48,215 bases of DNA from an uncultured Acetatifactor sp. (GTDB lineage Bacteria; Bacillota; Clostridia; Lachnospirales; Lachnospiraceae). The DNA lies in assembly GCA_910577665.1 (NCBI GenBank), contig CAJTOJ010000031.1:1-48215 (forward strand), read 5' to 3'. The position numbers and the translations under genes are program-made. Below, one piece after another: positions 8,130 through 16,459 of this stretch. The notes under the pieces are model-generated. The model ran no database searches. It saw only the letters and a program-made list of their open reading frames with translations, and had not been told where the DNA came from. How positions within the stretch are numbered: the stretch's first letter is position 1; the number at the start of each line of letters is the position of its first letter.

Positions 8130-8798
8130 ATGAGACGGCAGGTGAATCTGTCTGACATATCAGATGGGCGTTTATATGGGGAAAATGATATGGTAAAGGC
8201 AGACTGCCATGGATGCAGGGACTGTTTCCAGTGCTGTACGGGGATGGGGGATTCCGTGATCCTGGATCCCTATGACATGTACCGGTTCCAGGCCGGTCTG
8301 GGCAGGGGGCTGGCAGCACTTCTGGAAGAAGGGGCAGTGCAGCTTCATGTGGTGGATGGGTGTATCCTGCCCAGTCTGGCCATGGAAGGGAAAGGGGAAC
8401 GGTGCTTTTTCCTGGATCTACAGGGGCGATGCAGCATCCACGTGAGCCGTCCGGGGGTCTGCCGCCTGTTTCCACTGGGGAGGTATTATGAGGAAGGGGA
8501 CTTCAAGTACTTCCTACAGACCGGGGAATGCCGGGAGAAGAACCGTTCCAAGGTGAAGGTAGGGAAATGGATTGATACGCCGGAACGAGGAAAATATCAC
8601 GATTTCCTGTGCGTCTGGCATGACTTCCTGAAACGTCTGGAAGGTGAAATGGCAGCGGGCGGGGAGGAAGGGGCGAAGCGGCTGAATATGCTTCTGCTAC
8701 AGTCCTTTTACCTGACAGGGTATGATCCGGAAAGGGATTTCTATGGACAGTTCGGGGAGCGGATGGAACAGGCGCTTTCCTATTTGCAAAATGGATAG
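8130..8798 (+). CDS. YkgJ family cysteine-cluster protein
   Basis: The 222-residue soluble protein shows the YkgJ (UPF0153, putative zinc- or iron-chelating) cysteine pattern: CHGCRDCFQCC near residues 28-38, then CSIHVSRPGVCRLFP and a final Cys in LQTGEC. Eight cysteines in this arrangement probably bind a metal or Fe-S cluster. Biochemical function of the family is poorly known. The ATG at 8130 follows AAGGAG about 11 nt upstream. The glycosyltransferase gene follows after 116 bp. Confidence 0.85.
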   Translation: MRRQVNLSDISDGRLYGENDMVKADCHGCRDCFQCCTGMGDSVILDPYDMYRFQAGLGRGLAALLEEGAVQLHVVDGCILPSLAMEGKGERCFFLDLQGRCSIHVSRPGVCRLFPLGRYYEEGDFKYFLQTGECREKNRSKVKVGKWIDTPERGKYHDFLCVWHDFLKRLEGEMAAGGEEGAKRLNMLLLQSFYLTGYDPERDFYGQFGERMEQALSYLQNG

Positions 8799-8914
8799 AT
8801 GATATGGTAAATGGGCCGGATGGAAACGGCAGACAGTTAACCATAAGACGGTTACAGGAAGGATGGCAGACAGAGAGTAGCAGAAAAACACAAGGAGAAA
8901 GGTCTGAGATCTAT

Positions 8915-10354
8915 ATGGAACCATTGGTATCCGTCATTGTGCCAGTATACAATGCCCAGGCTACCCTGGAGCGCTGTGTGGACAGCGTGCTGGCACAGGA
9001 ATATACGAATCTTGAATTGCTGTTGGTGGATGATGGGAGCACGGACGGATCAGCTGCATTGTGTGACCAGTATGGGGCACGGGACAAAAGGGTGCGTGTG
9101 ATCCACAAGGAGAATGGCGGCGTGTCCCACAGCAGGAACCTGGCCCTGGAGCTGGTAGCAGGGGAATATGTGCAGTTTCTGGACAGCGATGACTGGCTGA
9201 CAACGGATGCCACCAGACAATTTGTCCGCAGTGCCCAGACAAGCGGCTGTGACATGGTCATTGCAGATTTTTACAGAGTGGTGGGGGAGAAGCTGTCCCA
9301 CAAGGGTGACATTGAGAAAGAGGGGCTGCTTACCAGACAGGAATTTGCCAATTTCATGATGGAGGATCCGGCAGATTTTTATTATGGGGTGTTATGGAAT
9401 AAGCTTTACCGCAGGGGGATCATTGCAAAACATGGTCTTCGCATGGATGAAGATATCAGTTGGTGTGAGGATTTCATCTTTAACCTGGAATATATCCGGC
9501 ACTGCCATACCATTTATGTCCTGCAGGTGCCGGTCTACTATTATGTGAAGACAAAGGGAAGCCTGGTGAACAGCCAGGGGGCCAATATCAACAATACCAT
9601 CCGCATGAAGCTGAATGTGTTTGAATATTATCACAAGTTTTACCGGGAAGTATATGGAGAGGAGAGTTATGAGGACATCCGGCTCCAGCTCTACCGCTTT
9701 TTTGTGACCTATGCCAAGGATGGGTTCGTGCCACCCGCACCCCTGTCCGGCAGCAGGAAGCTGGGACAGGAGCGGCAGTCTGTCCCCATTCCGGAGGCGG
9801 TGGAAGGGGATGGAATTGCCTTGGAATATTACCGCTACCGGAAGCTGTGGGGAAGGTATTGCGAGACGGTTGCCATTAAGAACGACATGTCCCTGCAGGA
9901 GGTGGAGGTGCTTCTGTATCTGAACCAGGGAGTATCTGTCAGGGGCCTTCGGGAACTGTCTGACTTATCCGGACTGACAAAGCGGGCTGTGGGAACAGCC
10001 CTTCAGAAGCTGGAGAAACGGGAGATGGTAAGGAGGCTGCCCTGGCGGGAAGAGCAGGAGAAGCAGGAAAAGATTACAAAACAGGAAAAAACCGCAAAGA
10101 AGGAAAGGACAACGAAGCAGAAAAAAGCGGCTAAAAGGGAACAGGAAAAGGCAGCCAGGCAGAATAGGACAGCAGGACGAAAGGGCTTGATAAAGGTACT
10201 CCCTGCGGCTTCCCCGGTGTTCCGTGATCTGGAACTGGCAAGGGAAGACTTCCTGGAAGCGCAGTACAAGGGCCTGCAGGAGGTGGAGAAGGCACATCTG
10301 CGGGAATTGCTGGGGAAGGTCAGCGAAAATGTGAAACACGTACTGAGAGGATGA
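8915..10354 (+). CDS. Family 2 glycosyltransferase fused to a MarR-like winged helix
   Basis: The first 290 or so residues form a GT2 (GT-A) glycosyltransferase: VSVIVPVYNAQATLERCVDSVLAQ, LLLVDDGSTDGS at about 36-46, and the metal-binding DSDD at 90-93. Such enzymes move sugars from nucleotide-sugars to wall or capsule glycans. From about residue 300 the sequence changes to a MarR-type DNA-binding domain: a helix with YYRYRKLWGRYCETVA, MSLQEVEVLLYLNQG, ELSDLSGLTKRAVGTALQKLEKREMVRRL (helix-turn-helix and wing), and the closing dimerisation helices. A Lys/Glu/Gln-rich segment at about residues 377-425 sits in the wing. The ATG at 8915 is chosen because it begins the GT2 fold. The fusion is in one open frame with no stop. 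Confidence 0.8.
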   Translation: MEPLVSVIVPVYNAQATLERCVDSVLAQEYTNLELLLVDDGSTDGSAALCDQYGARDKRVRVIHKENGGVSHSRNLALELVAGEYVQFLDSDDWLTTDATRQFVRSAQTSGCDMVIADFYRVVGEKLSHKGDIEKEGLLTRQEFANFMMEDPADFYYGVLWNKLYRRGIIAKHGLRMDEDISWCEDFIFNLEYIRHCHTIYVLQVPVYYYVKTKGSLVNSQGANINNTIRMKLNVFEYYHKFYREVYGEESYEDIRLQLYRFFVTYAKDGFVPPAPLSGSRKLGQERQSVPIPEAVEGDGIALEYYRYRKLWGRYCETVAIKNDMSLQEVEVLLYLNQGVSVRGLRELSDLSGLTKRAVGTALQKLEKREMVRRLPWREEQEKQEKITKQEKTAKKERTTKQKKAAKREQEKAARQNRTAGRKGLIKVLPAASPVFRDLELAREDFLEAQYKGLQEVEKAHLRELLGKVSENVKHVLRG

Positions 10355-10401
10355 TAGTGCGGACCTTAGGTGTAGCCTGGAAATGACATGCATATAAATA
10401 G

Positions 10402-10456
10402 TTCCAACTGTGCTCATCCAATCGTCCGCCTGCATTGCAACCACACAGTTGGAAAT
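10402..10456 (+). repeat. Short inverted-repeat element, family 2 copy 1
   Basis: TTCCAACTGTG (10402-10412) and CACAGTTGGAA (10444-10454) form an 11-bp perfect terminal inverted repeat around a 31-nt interior. A longer relative lies at 23998-24115, where the arms read TTCCACCTGTG/CACAGGTGGAA; both arms changed together. The element sits in the leader of the following carboxypeptidase gene. Confidence 0.6.
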
Positions 10457-10490
10457 CGTTATCCATGGGAAACAGACAGAAGGAAAGAAT

Positions 10491-11831
10491 GTGGACGGGG
10501 AAATGGCAGAAAATTACTATGAAGAGACAAACTACGAAGAGGAAGACTATGAGGAAGAGAGACTCCGCAGACAGCGGAGATTACAGCGTATAGAGGAGAT
10601 GCGGCGTCGGAAGAAGCAGACAGTCCTTCTGCACAGGATTGCTTTTCTGGGAGTATGTATGGCAGTGGGAATCCTGGCCGGATTCGGGATCCTGGGGCTT
10701 CGGAACCTGGCAGGGCAGGGGAGCCGGATCCCCGGGGAGCAGGTACAAAATCTGCCTAAGGACGAAACGCTGCCTGCGGATGAAAATGGTGGTGCCTTCC
10801 AGGGAGGAACCGGGGACGGGAATGGAATCGGAGGAGAAAGTAATGCCTTTGACCAGGGAACTGACAACGACAGTCAGTCAGACCAGGTGCCCACAGGAGC
10901 CTTTGGGGCAGGGAATGGAACTGTAGGCAGCACAGATCCGGGATATGGCGGTATGGGTCCTTTTCTGCCGGAACAGTACAGGCCGGTATTCCAGGCAGAG
11001 CGCAATGCTGACACAGAAGGATTCTCGGAAAATGTGGTCAGTCCCTACGGCATCTTCATCGATGTCTCCAGTGGATCGGTCCTGGCCTGCCGGGAGGGCT
11101 ATACCAGGATGAACCCGGCCTCCATGACCAAGATCCTCACAGTCCTGGTAGCCGCAGAAGCCCTGGGAATCCGCACGGGAGAGGAACCGGTACTGGAGGA
11201 CACGGTGGAGATCACCATAGAAATAACGGATTATTGTTTTGTAAACAAGTGTAGTGTGGTAGGTTTTGAGGTGGGAGAGAGGGTGACCGTGCGGGATCTG
11301 TTCTACGGAACGATCCTGCCCTCCGGTGCAGATGCTGCCCTGGGGCTGGCGGCCTATGTGTCCGGCTCCCAGGAAGCTTTTGTGGAACGGATGAACCAGA
11401 AGCTGGAGGATCTGGGGCTGGGGGAGAGTACCCATTTTACCAATTGTGTGGGACTTTACAACGAAAACCATTACAGCACGGCATACGATATGGCCGTGAT
11501 CCTGAAGATGGCGGCAGACAATCCCTTCTGCCGGATGGCGCTCTCAGCCCATACGTACAATACCAGTCTGACAAAGCAGCACCCGGAGGGACTTCTGGCT
11601 TCCAACTGGTTCCTGCGTAGGATTGAAGACAAGGACACCCACGGGGAAGTGCTCTGTGGCAAGACCGGGTATGTGGACCAGTCTGGCAGCTGTGCAGCCA
11701 GCCTTGCTGTGGACAGGAGCGGGAAAGAATATCTGTGCGTCACGGCCGGAGCAGGCAGCAGCTTTCTGTGTATTGCAGATCATGTGGAACTGTACCAGAA
11801 GTATTTACAGGGAGACAGCGGGGGACAATGA
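10491..11831 (+). CDS. Serine-type D-Ala-D-Ala carboxypeptidase (low-molecular-mass PBP)
   Basis: The protein starts with an acidic then basic cytoplasmic tail (EENYEEEDYEEE, RRQRR), one membrane anchor (IAFLGVCMAVGILAGFGILGL) and a Gly/Asn/Asp-rich linker to about residue 170. The catalytic domain carries SMTK (S211), S-G-A-D (S278, in place of the usual SxN) and KTG (K391). It trims the terminal D-Ala from peptidoglycan stem peptides outside the membrane. I prefer the GTG at 10491, six nucleotides after AAGGA, over the ATG at 10503. The SGAD variant, as I recall, also occurs in other clostridial homologues. The catalytic domain ends without the C-terminal amphipathic anchor of PBP5, which fits an N-terminal anchor. 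Confidence 0.88.
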   Translation: MDGEMAENYYEETNYEEEDYEEERLRRQRRLQRIEEMRRRKKQTVLLHRIAFLGVCMAVGILAGFGILGLRNLAGQGSRIPGEQVQNLPKDETLPADENGGAFQGGTGDGNGIGGESNAFDQGTDNDSQSDQVPTGAFGAGNGTVGSTDPGYGGMGPFLPEQYRPVFQAERNADTEGFSENVVSPYGIFIDVSSGSVLACREGYTRMNPASMTKILTVLVAAEALGIRTGEEPVLEDTVEITIEITDYCFVNKCSVVGFEVGERVTVRDLFYGTILPSGADAALGLAAYVSGSQEAFVERMNQKLEDLGLGESTHFTNCVGLYNENHYSTAYDMAVILKMAADNPFCRMALSAHTYNTSLTKQHPEGLLASNWFLRRIEDKDTHGEVLCGKTGYVDQSGSCAASLAVDRSGKEYLCVTAGAGSSFLCIADHVELYQKYLQGDSGGQ

Positions 11832-11918
11832 TGACCATCCGGACATAGACAAAAGACTGGGATCTTGAGGGATGGGAAAGAGACAGAAATAAATCACATA
11901 AATGGAGGACAATCTCAT

Positions 11919-12440
11919 ATGAAACAAATTCTCGTAGTAGTAGACATGCAGAACGACTTTATTGACGGTGTCCTGGGTACGGCACAGGCCCAGGGCATTG
12001 TGGACAGGGTGGTCCGGAAGATCAGACAGTACCCGGCAGACGCCGTCATTGCCACCCAGGATACCCACCAGAAGGATTACCTGCAGACCAGGGAAGGAAA
12101 ATACCTGCCTGTGGAACACTGCATCCAGGGTACCTGGGGCTGGGAACTTCAAAAAGAGGTGGCCGATGCCCTGTCAGGGGCAGTCATTTTGGAAAAGCCT
12201 ACCTTTGGAACGCTTCAGATTGCGGAAACCGTGAAAAAGCTGGCAGAGGGGGAGGCAGACCTTCGTGTGGAAGTAGTGGGCCTGTGTACGGATATCTGTG
12301 TGGTATCCAATGCCCTGCTGCTGAAGACCCTTCTGCCAGATGCAGTGGTCCGGGTGGATGCCTCCTGCTGTGCGGGGGTTACACAGGAGAGCCACCAGGC
12401 GGCCCTGTTGACCATGAAGATGTGCCAGATAGAAGTATGA
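11919..12440 (+). CDS. Isochorismatase-family cysteine hydrolase (nicotinamidase-like)
   Basis: This 173-residue protein has the family layout: VVVDMQNDFIDG with catalytic D9, the metal-side TQDTHQKDY, ILEKPTFG with the catalytic Lys, and GLCTDICVVSNAL with the likely nucleophile C127. The D-x-H pair before the second strand favours a nicotinamidase/pyrazinamidase that feeds NAD salvage, though other amides are possible. The ATG at 11919 follows GGAGG at 11904-11908. Repeat element A begins six bases before its stop codon and supplies part of the gene end. Confidence 0.82.
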   Translation: MKQILVVVDMQNDFIDGVLGTAQAQGIVDRVVRKIRQYPADAVIATQDTHQKDYLQTREGKYLPVEHCIQGTWGWELQKEVADALSGAVILEKPTFGTLQIAETVKKLAEGEADLRVEVVGLCTDICVVSNALLLKTLLPDAVVRVDASCCAGVTQESHQAALLTMKMCQIEV

Positions 12441-12761
12441 AGGGAATGAAGATTTTCTAAGGCCAGAAAGAACCTGACCTAAGAAAATCTAAGTCATTCC
12501 CCAAAGAATCGCTAAAGCGATTCTTCCCAGGCTTTCACCCATTGTTTATGACGGGAAGTGTGAAAGGTGAAAAGAAAATCTAAGCTTGCAAGAGGGGGGC
12601 ATAGCCCACCTCTTTTGTACACAAGCCAAGATTTTCTAAGTTTCACCAAAGGAATGGCTTTGCCATTCCTTTGAGAATTTGCCTTGCGGCAATTCTTCCA
12701 AGTGCGATTTTGCGCTTTGATTTTACGAATTGTTTGTGTCGGCTTTGCCGACATGACGGGA
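12434..12761 (+). repeat. Structured intergenic repeat A (type 1 module plus type 2 module)
   Basis: This element fills the gap between the isochorismatase and DUF4886 genes. Module 1 (12434-12556) pairs GGGAATGA with TCATTCCC and AGATTTTCT with AGAAAATCT, followed by the hairpin GAATCGCTAAAGCGATTC. Module 2 (12557-12761) starts again with AGTGTGAAAGG, has an AGAAAATCT/AGATTTTCT stem, the perfect hairpin GGAATGGCTTTGCCATTCC, a GAATT-TGCC/GGCAATTC hairpin and ends in TGTCGGC-TTT-GCCGACA (12737-12753). Module 1 recurs at 23847, module 2 at 20929, and a shortened module 1 at 33496. No gene is seen within it. Confidence 0.8.
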
Positions 12762-12787
12762 AATGTGAGGACAGGAGGAAGAGGATC

Positions 12788-13543
12788 TTGTTACATATTC
12801 TGGCAATCGGAAATAGTTTTTCACAGGATGCCACCTATTATCTACATCAGATGCTGGAGGCAGGGGGTGTGGAAAACAAGGTGGTAAACCTGTATATCGG
12901 CGGCTGTAGCCTGGAGCGCCACTGGAAGAATATCCGGGAGGATGAGGCAGCCTATGTGTATGAGGCAAATGGCAGTGCCACAGACCGTCTGGTGTCTGTC
13001 CGGGAAGCCCTGGAGGAAGAGGCATGGGACGTGGTGACCACCCAGCAGGCCAGCCACGACAGCGGGTGGATGGATACCTATGAGCCTTTTCTGGGGCAGA
13101 TCCTTACCTATATCCGCGGGAAGGTGCCGAAAGCCACAGTTCTGTTACAGAAGACCTGGGCCTACGAAACAGACAGTCACCATGAGGCCTTCCCCAGATA
13201 CCACTGCAACCAGGAGGAAATGTATGAACGCTTAAGCCTTGCTTACGGGGAGGCCGCAAGGAGGGAATGGGTGGGAATGATTCCCAGCGGGGACGTGATC
13301 CAGGCCCTTCGCAAGGTGCCGCCATTTGTGTATGGGGAAGGCGGCATGTCCCTGTGCAGGGACGGCTTCCACATGCATTATCTGTATGGCAGGTATGCCC
13401 TGGCAGCCACATGGTATGAGAGGCTCACAGGGAAGGACATCCAGGAGAACACCTTTATGCCCCATTCTGACCTGTGGGATGGGGAGGCAGACCCGGAAGC
13501 GCTGGCAGTGATCCGCAAGATAGTGCACAGGGTGTGCCATTAA
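12788..13543 (+). CDS. DUF4886-like SGNH-fold protein
   Basis: This 251-residue protein begins LHILAIGNSFSQDATYYLHQML, where GNSFS is the block with the nucleophile Ser of this SGNH-like group. DVVTTQQASHDSG is the second block and CRDGFHMHYLYGRYALAATWY the Asp-His block near the C-terminus. Relatives occur beside polysaccharide-degradation genes and are thought to be esterases or sialate-type deacetylases; the exact reaction is unknown. Translation probably starts at a TTG (12788) nine nucleotides after AGGAGG at 12773-12778. The open frame further upstream runs through repeat A and is not coding. No signal peptide. Confidence 0.78.
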   Translation: MLHILAIGNSFSQDATYYLHQMLEAGGVENKVVNLYIGGCSLERHWKNIREDEAAYVYEANGSATDRLVSVREALEEEAWDVVTTQQASHDSGWMDTYEPFLGQILTYIRGKVPKATVLLQKTWAYETDSHHEAFPRYHCNQEEMYERLSLAYGEAARREWVGMIPSGDVIQALRKVPPFVYGEGGMSLCRDGFHMHYLYGRYALAATWYERLTGKDIQENTFMPHSDLWDGEADPEALAVIRKIVHRVCH

Positions 13544-13557
13544 CGAAAAAACAATTA

Positions 13558-13598
13558 TTGCATTCCATAATCAGACATGTTATAGTGTCCTTAGGACA
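13558..13598 (+). promoter_or_regulatory. Sigma-A type promoter with downstream palindrome
   Basis: TTGCAT (13558-13563) and TATAGT (13581-13586) are 17 nt apart. The perfect palindrome TGTCCTTAGGACA (13586-13598) starts at the last base of the -10 box, a position suited to an operator. A second hairpin, ATCCACGGGCAG/CTGCCTGTGGAT with one mismatch, lies at 13636-13665 in the presumed leader. Confidence 0.55.
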
Positions 13599-13616
13599 TA
13601 AAAGAGTAAGGATTCA

Positions 13617-13919
13617 TTGAGCAGGAATATTCTATATCCACGGGCAGCCAAAACTGCCTGTGGATCCAAATATCTGACATTCTACAGATTCAGACACTGC
13701 CTGCTTGATACCACAAAACAGCAGGGACATGAAAAGGGATGTAAAAAAGAAGGAAGAGCAGAAGAAATCATTGCTTCTGGCTATGAATTTGGCCTGTCGG
13801 ATGAGAATATCCTGGACAGACTACAGAAGAGGATGCAGATTTCCATGCAGGTAGCCTGGCAATACCTGTTAAGGTATGGAAAGCATTCAGAGTCCATTGG
13901 GGAGAAGGCATCTGTCTGA
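13617..13919 (+). pseudogene. Probable remnant of a PD-(D/E)XK (Rpn-type) transposase/nuclease gene
   Basis: The open frame ends with EGRAEEIIASGYEFGLSDENILDRLQKRMQISMQVAWQYLLRYG. This resembles the C-terminal helical tail (a short hairpin of helices after an E-G-R/K stretch) of the Rpn/PDDEXK-family proteins common in Lachnospiraceae. The catalytic core that should precede it is missing; the upstream part has no recognisable similarity and no good start codon. It probably is a deletion remnant still sitting behind an intact promoter (13558). A genuine small protein cannot be excluded. The rest of the gap to 14055 shows no gene. Confidence 0.35.
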
Positions 13920-14055
13920 TAGAAGCAGGTTGTCCTCTTTGTCCCCTGTTCCGTCCTCTTTCCCGGTTGCGGTATCCGGTCTCTTTTCCCATACTGGAAA
14001 TGGAATCTTTTTATGGACAGGGTGAGATGAATGGGGGATGTCAGGAGGGCTTAGG

Positions 14056-16434
14056 ATGACAGCTACGGGGAATGCCAGGCCAGAGGAAAGGCCAGAGGAC
14101 AGGGTAAAAAGGATCCAGTGTGACGTGACAGTTGCCGGAGGAGGAATTGCAGGAATCTGTGCCGCGCTGGCAGCGGCCCGGGAAGGCGCACGGGTGGTGC
14201 TGGTAAACGACAGATCCGTGCTGGGGGGCAATGCTTCCAGTGAGATTGGCATTTCCATGAATGGTGCCAGCCACCTGGGGCTGAATGCAGCGATTTATGC
14301 CCGGGAGGGTGGACTGGTGGAAGAGATGAGACTGCGGATGGCGGCGTATAATGAGGGCGGCGGATATGAGAAGCCTGCGCTGCTGGACGCAGTCTATTTT
14401 GATATGGTATATGAGGAAGAAAAGATTACGCTTCTGCTGAATACCAGTATCTACACCTGCCAGATGGAAAAGGACAGGATCTGTCTGGCGTATGCCCGGC
14501 ACCATACCAGCAATGTGGTCTATGAACTGGAAAGTCCTTACTATATTGATGCCACAGGGAACGGCGTCCTGGCTTATGAGGCAGGATGCAGCTTTTCCAT
14601 GGGCAGGGAAGGGGCAGGGGAATACCAGGAGAGGAAGGCACCTAGGGAGCCGGATGCCTATACCATGGGAAATACCTTCTATTTTGAGACAGTGGACTGT
14701 GGACATGCCGTAACCTATGTGCCACCGGCATTTGCCAGGAAGTTGGAGGAGATGCCTTTCCTAAAGGAGATCCATAAACCGGGTAACCACAGGGGGCTGT
14801 CCGTGAAGGGGGCACACTGGTCCTTTGAATACGGCGGACAGCTGGATGTAGTGTATGACAGTGAGGAGATTGACCTGGAACTGAGACGGCTGGTGTATGG
14901 CATCTGGGACTATATCAAGAACAGTGGGAAGTACCCGGAGGCAGATACCTATGCCCTCAAGCGGATCCACAGCAGGTCAGGTGCCAGGGAGTCCAGACGG
15001 TTCCACGGGGATTATATGCTGACCCAGAACGATATAGAGGAAAAGAGGGCATTTGAGGACGGGGTATGTATCGGAGGCTGGCCCATGGACGTACATGCCC
15101 CCTTAGGGATTTACGACAGGGATCCGGCCACAGAGTTCATCCCGGTTACAGGCGTTTATGAGATACCGTTCCGGTGCCTGTACAGCAGGGAGGTGGAGAA
15201 CCTGTTGTTTGCCGGGAGGAATGTCAGTGTCACCCACATAGCACTTGGCTCTACCAGGGTTATGGCCACCTGCGGCTGCATGGGGCAGGCGGTGGGTACG
15301 GCTGCCGCCCTCTGTGGGGAACTGGGGATCAGCCCCAGGACGCTTTACAGGGAACAGATCCAGTTGCTGCGGGAGCGCTTGGCACACAGGGACCAGACCA
15401 TTATAGGGCGGCATGGCCCGGACGACATGGCAGGGCGGTTTACAGTGGAGGCAGACCGGGAGAAATCCTTTGAGAACCGGGAGGTTGCCTTCTGTTCCAG
15501 GCTGGAGAGGGATCTGGCCCTGGCGCTGATGCTGGAGACAGAAAAACTGGACAGCCTGATGGTCTGGGTGGAGAACCTGTCCGGGGAGGACACTGTGCTG
15601 GTATGCCGGATCCTGGAGGGGGACCACAGGGAGACATTCCTGCCGGCACGCTGCCAGAAGGAGATCAGGAAGACGGTGGAAGCAGGGAAGCGGGGATGGA
15701 TTCCCCTGCAGGTAGAGGCCCGCAGGGGGGCTGACGGCAAGGTCTACCTGGCTTTTGCGGCCAATGGTGTCCTGGCCCTTGGCATGGGCAGGGTGCGGCC
15801 TGTGGGGGCTGTGACCATGGGACTGTATCCGAAGGACTGCCGTGATGCAGGCAGCCAGGCACCTGTCCACTTGCAGCAGGGCTGTTGTCCTTCGGGACAT
15901 TCGTTGGATCATCCCGCAGGCACTTCTGCCTGGTCCAGTGCCTGTGCGAATCATGACAGCGTGCCATTGGATCCGGCCACAGGATATCTCTATCTGGATC
16001 ATCGCTATCACAGGCAGGAAAATATTGCTTTCTGTAACCTGCAGCCTGCCCAGAGGCTGTATGCCCCCTGGAAGGCCCTGTCGCCCTGTAAACGGCCCTA
16101 TGGGGAACCGAATCTCTGGCAGGGACAGGATCCCTATCCCTGGACAATGACCCTTACGGCCAGGGAGCCGGTACAGGGCAGCTTCCTGGCCGTGACATTT
16201 GACACGGACCTGACCGTGGAACCCCTTTCCCGGCTGCCGGAATGTCTGGCCAGGGATGTGGATATCCGGGTGTCCTATCTGGGGGAACAGGAACCACGGA
16301 CTATCCGGATCAGGGACAATTGGAGAAGACAGGTGGTGATGGCCCTGGAGGAGAAGCAGGTGACAGGGATTACGATTACTGTTTTGGGAAGCTGGGGCGG
16401 GGAAGCCGGTATATATGGGGTAGAACTGTGGTGA
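14056..16434 (+). CDS. FAD-dependent oxidoreductase with C-terminal beta domain
   Basis: The protein has 792 residues. Residues 21-52 form a Rossmann dinucleotide site (CDVTVAGGGIAGICAALAAA...VVLVND) followed by VLGGNASSEIG, as in the FAD_oxidored family found in sugar-utilisation loci. YIDATGNGVLAYEAGCSFSMG and LLFAGRNVSVTHIALGSTRVMATCGCMGQAVGTAAALC are the other FAD-contact blocks. The part after about residue 470 looks like beta-sandwich material without a recognised motif. The substrate is unknown; members have been called xanthan-lyase or glucose-inhibited-division-like without proof. The ATG at 14056 follows AGGAGG at 14043-14048. It is the first gene of a unit with the two-component pair (25 bp to the regulator). 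No signal peptide, so cytoplasmic. Confidence 0.82.
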   Translation: MTATGNARPEERPEDRVKRIQCDVTVAGGGIAGICAALAAAREGARVVLVNDRSVLGGNASSEIGISMNGASHLGLNAAIYAREGGLVEEMRLRMAAYNEGGGYEKPALLDAVYFDMVYEEEKITLLLNTSIYTCQMEKDRICLAYARHHTSNVVYELESPYYIDATGNGVLAYEAGCSFSMGREGAGEYQERKAPREPDAYTMGNTFYFETVDCGHAVTYVPPAFARKLEEMPFLKEIHKPGNHRGLSVKGAHWSFEYGGQLDVVYDSEEIDLELRRLVYGIWDYIKNSGKYPEADTYALKRIHSRSGARESRRFHGDYMLTQNDIEEKRAFEDGVCIGGWPMDVHAPLGIYDRDPATEFIPVTGVYEIPFRCLYSREVENLLFAGRNVSVTHIALGSTRVMATCGCMGQAVGTAAALCGELGISPRTLYREQIQLLRERLAHRDQTIIGRHGPDDMAGRFTVEADREKSFENREVAFCSRLERDLALALMLETEKLDSLMVWVENLSGEDTVLVCRILEGDHRETFLPARCQKEIRKTVEAGKRGWIPLQVEARRGADGKVYLAFAANGVLALGMGRVRPVGAVTMGLYPKDCRDAGSQAPVHLQQGCCPSGHSLDHPAGTSAWSSACANHDSVPLDPATGYLYLDHRYHRQENIAFCNLQPAQRLYAPWKALSPCKRPYGEPNLWQGQDPYPWTMTLTAREPVQGSFLAVTFDTDLTVEPLSRLPECLARDVDIRVSYLGEQEPRTIRIRDNWRRQVVMALEEKQVTGITITVLGSWGGEAGIYGVELW

Positions 16435-16459
16435 AAAGCCTTAGGCAGGGAGTATGGTT

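Noticed and set aside
12434..12761. CRISPR-like or riboswitch interpretation of repeat A
   Set aside because: The units are not short direct repeats with unique spacers, and no known riboswitch core was recognised; the same modules recur at unrelated genes.
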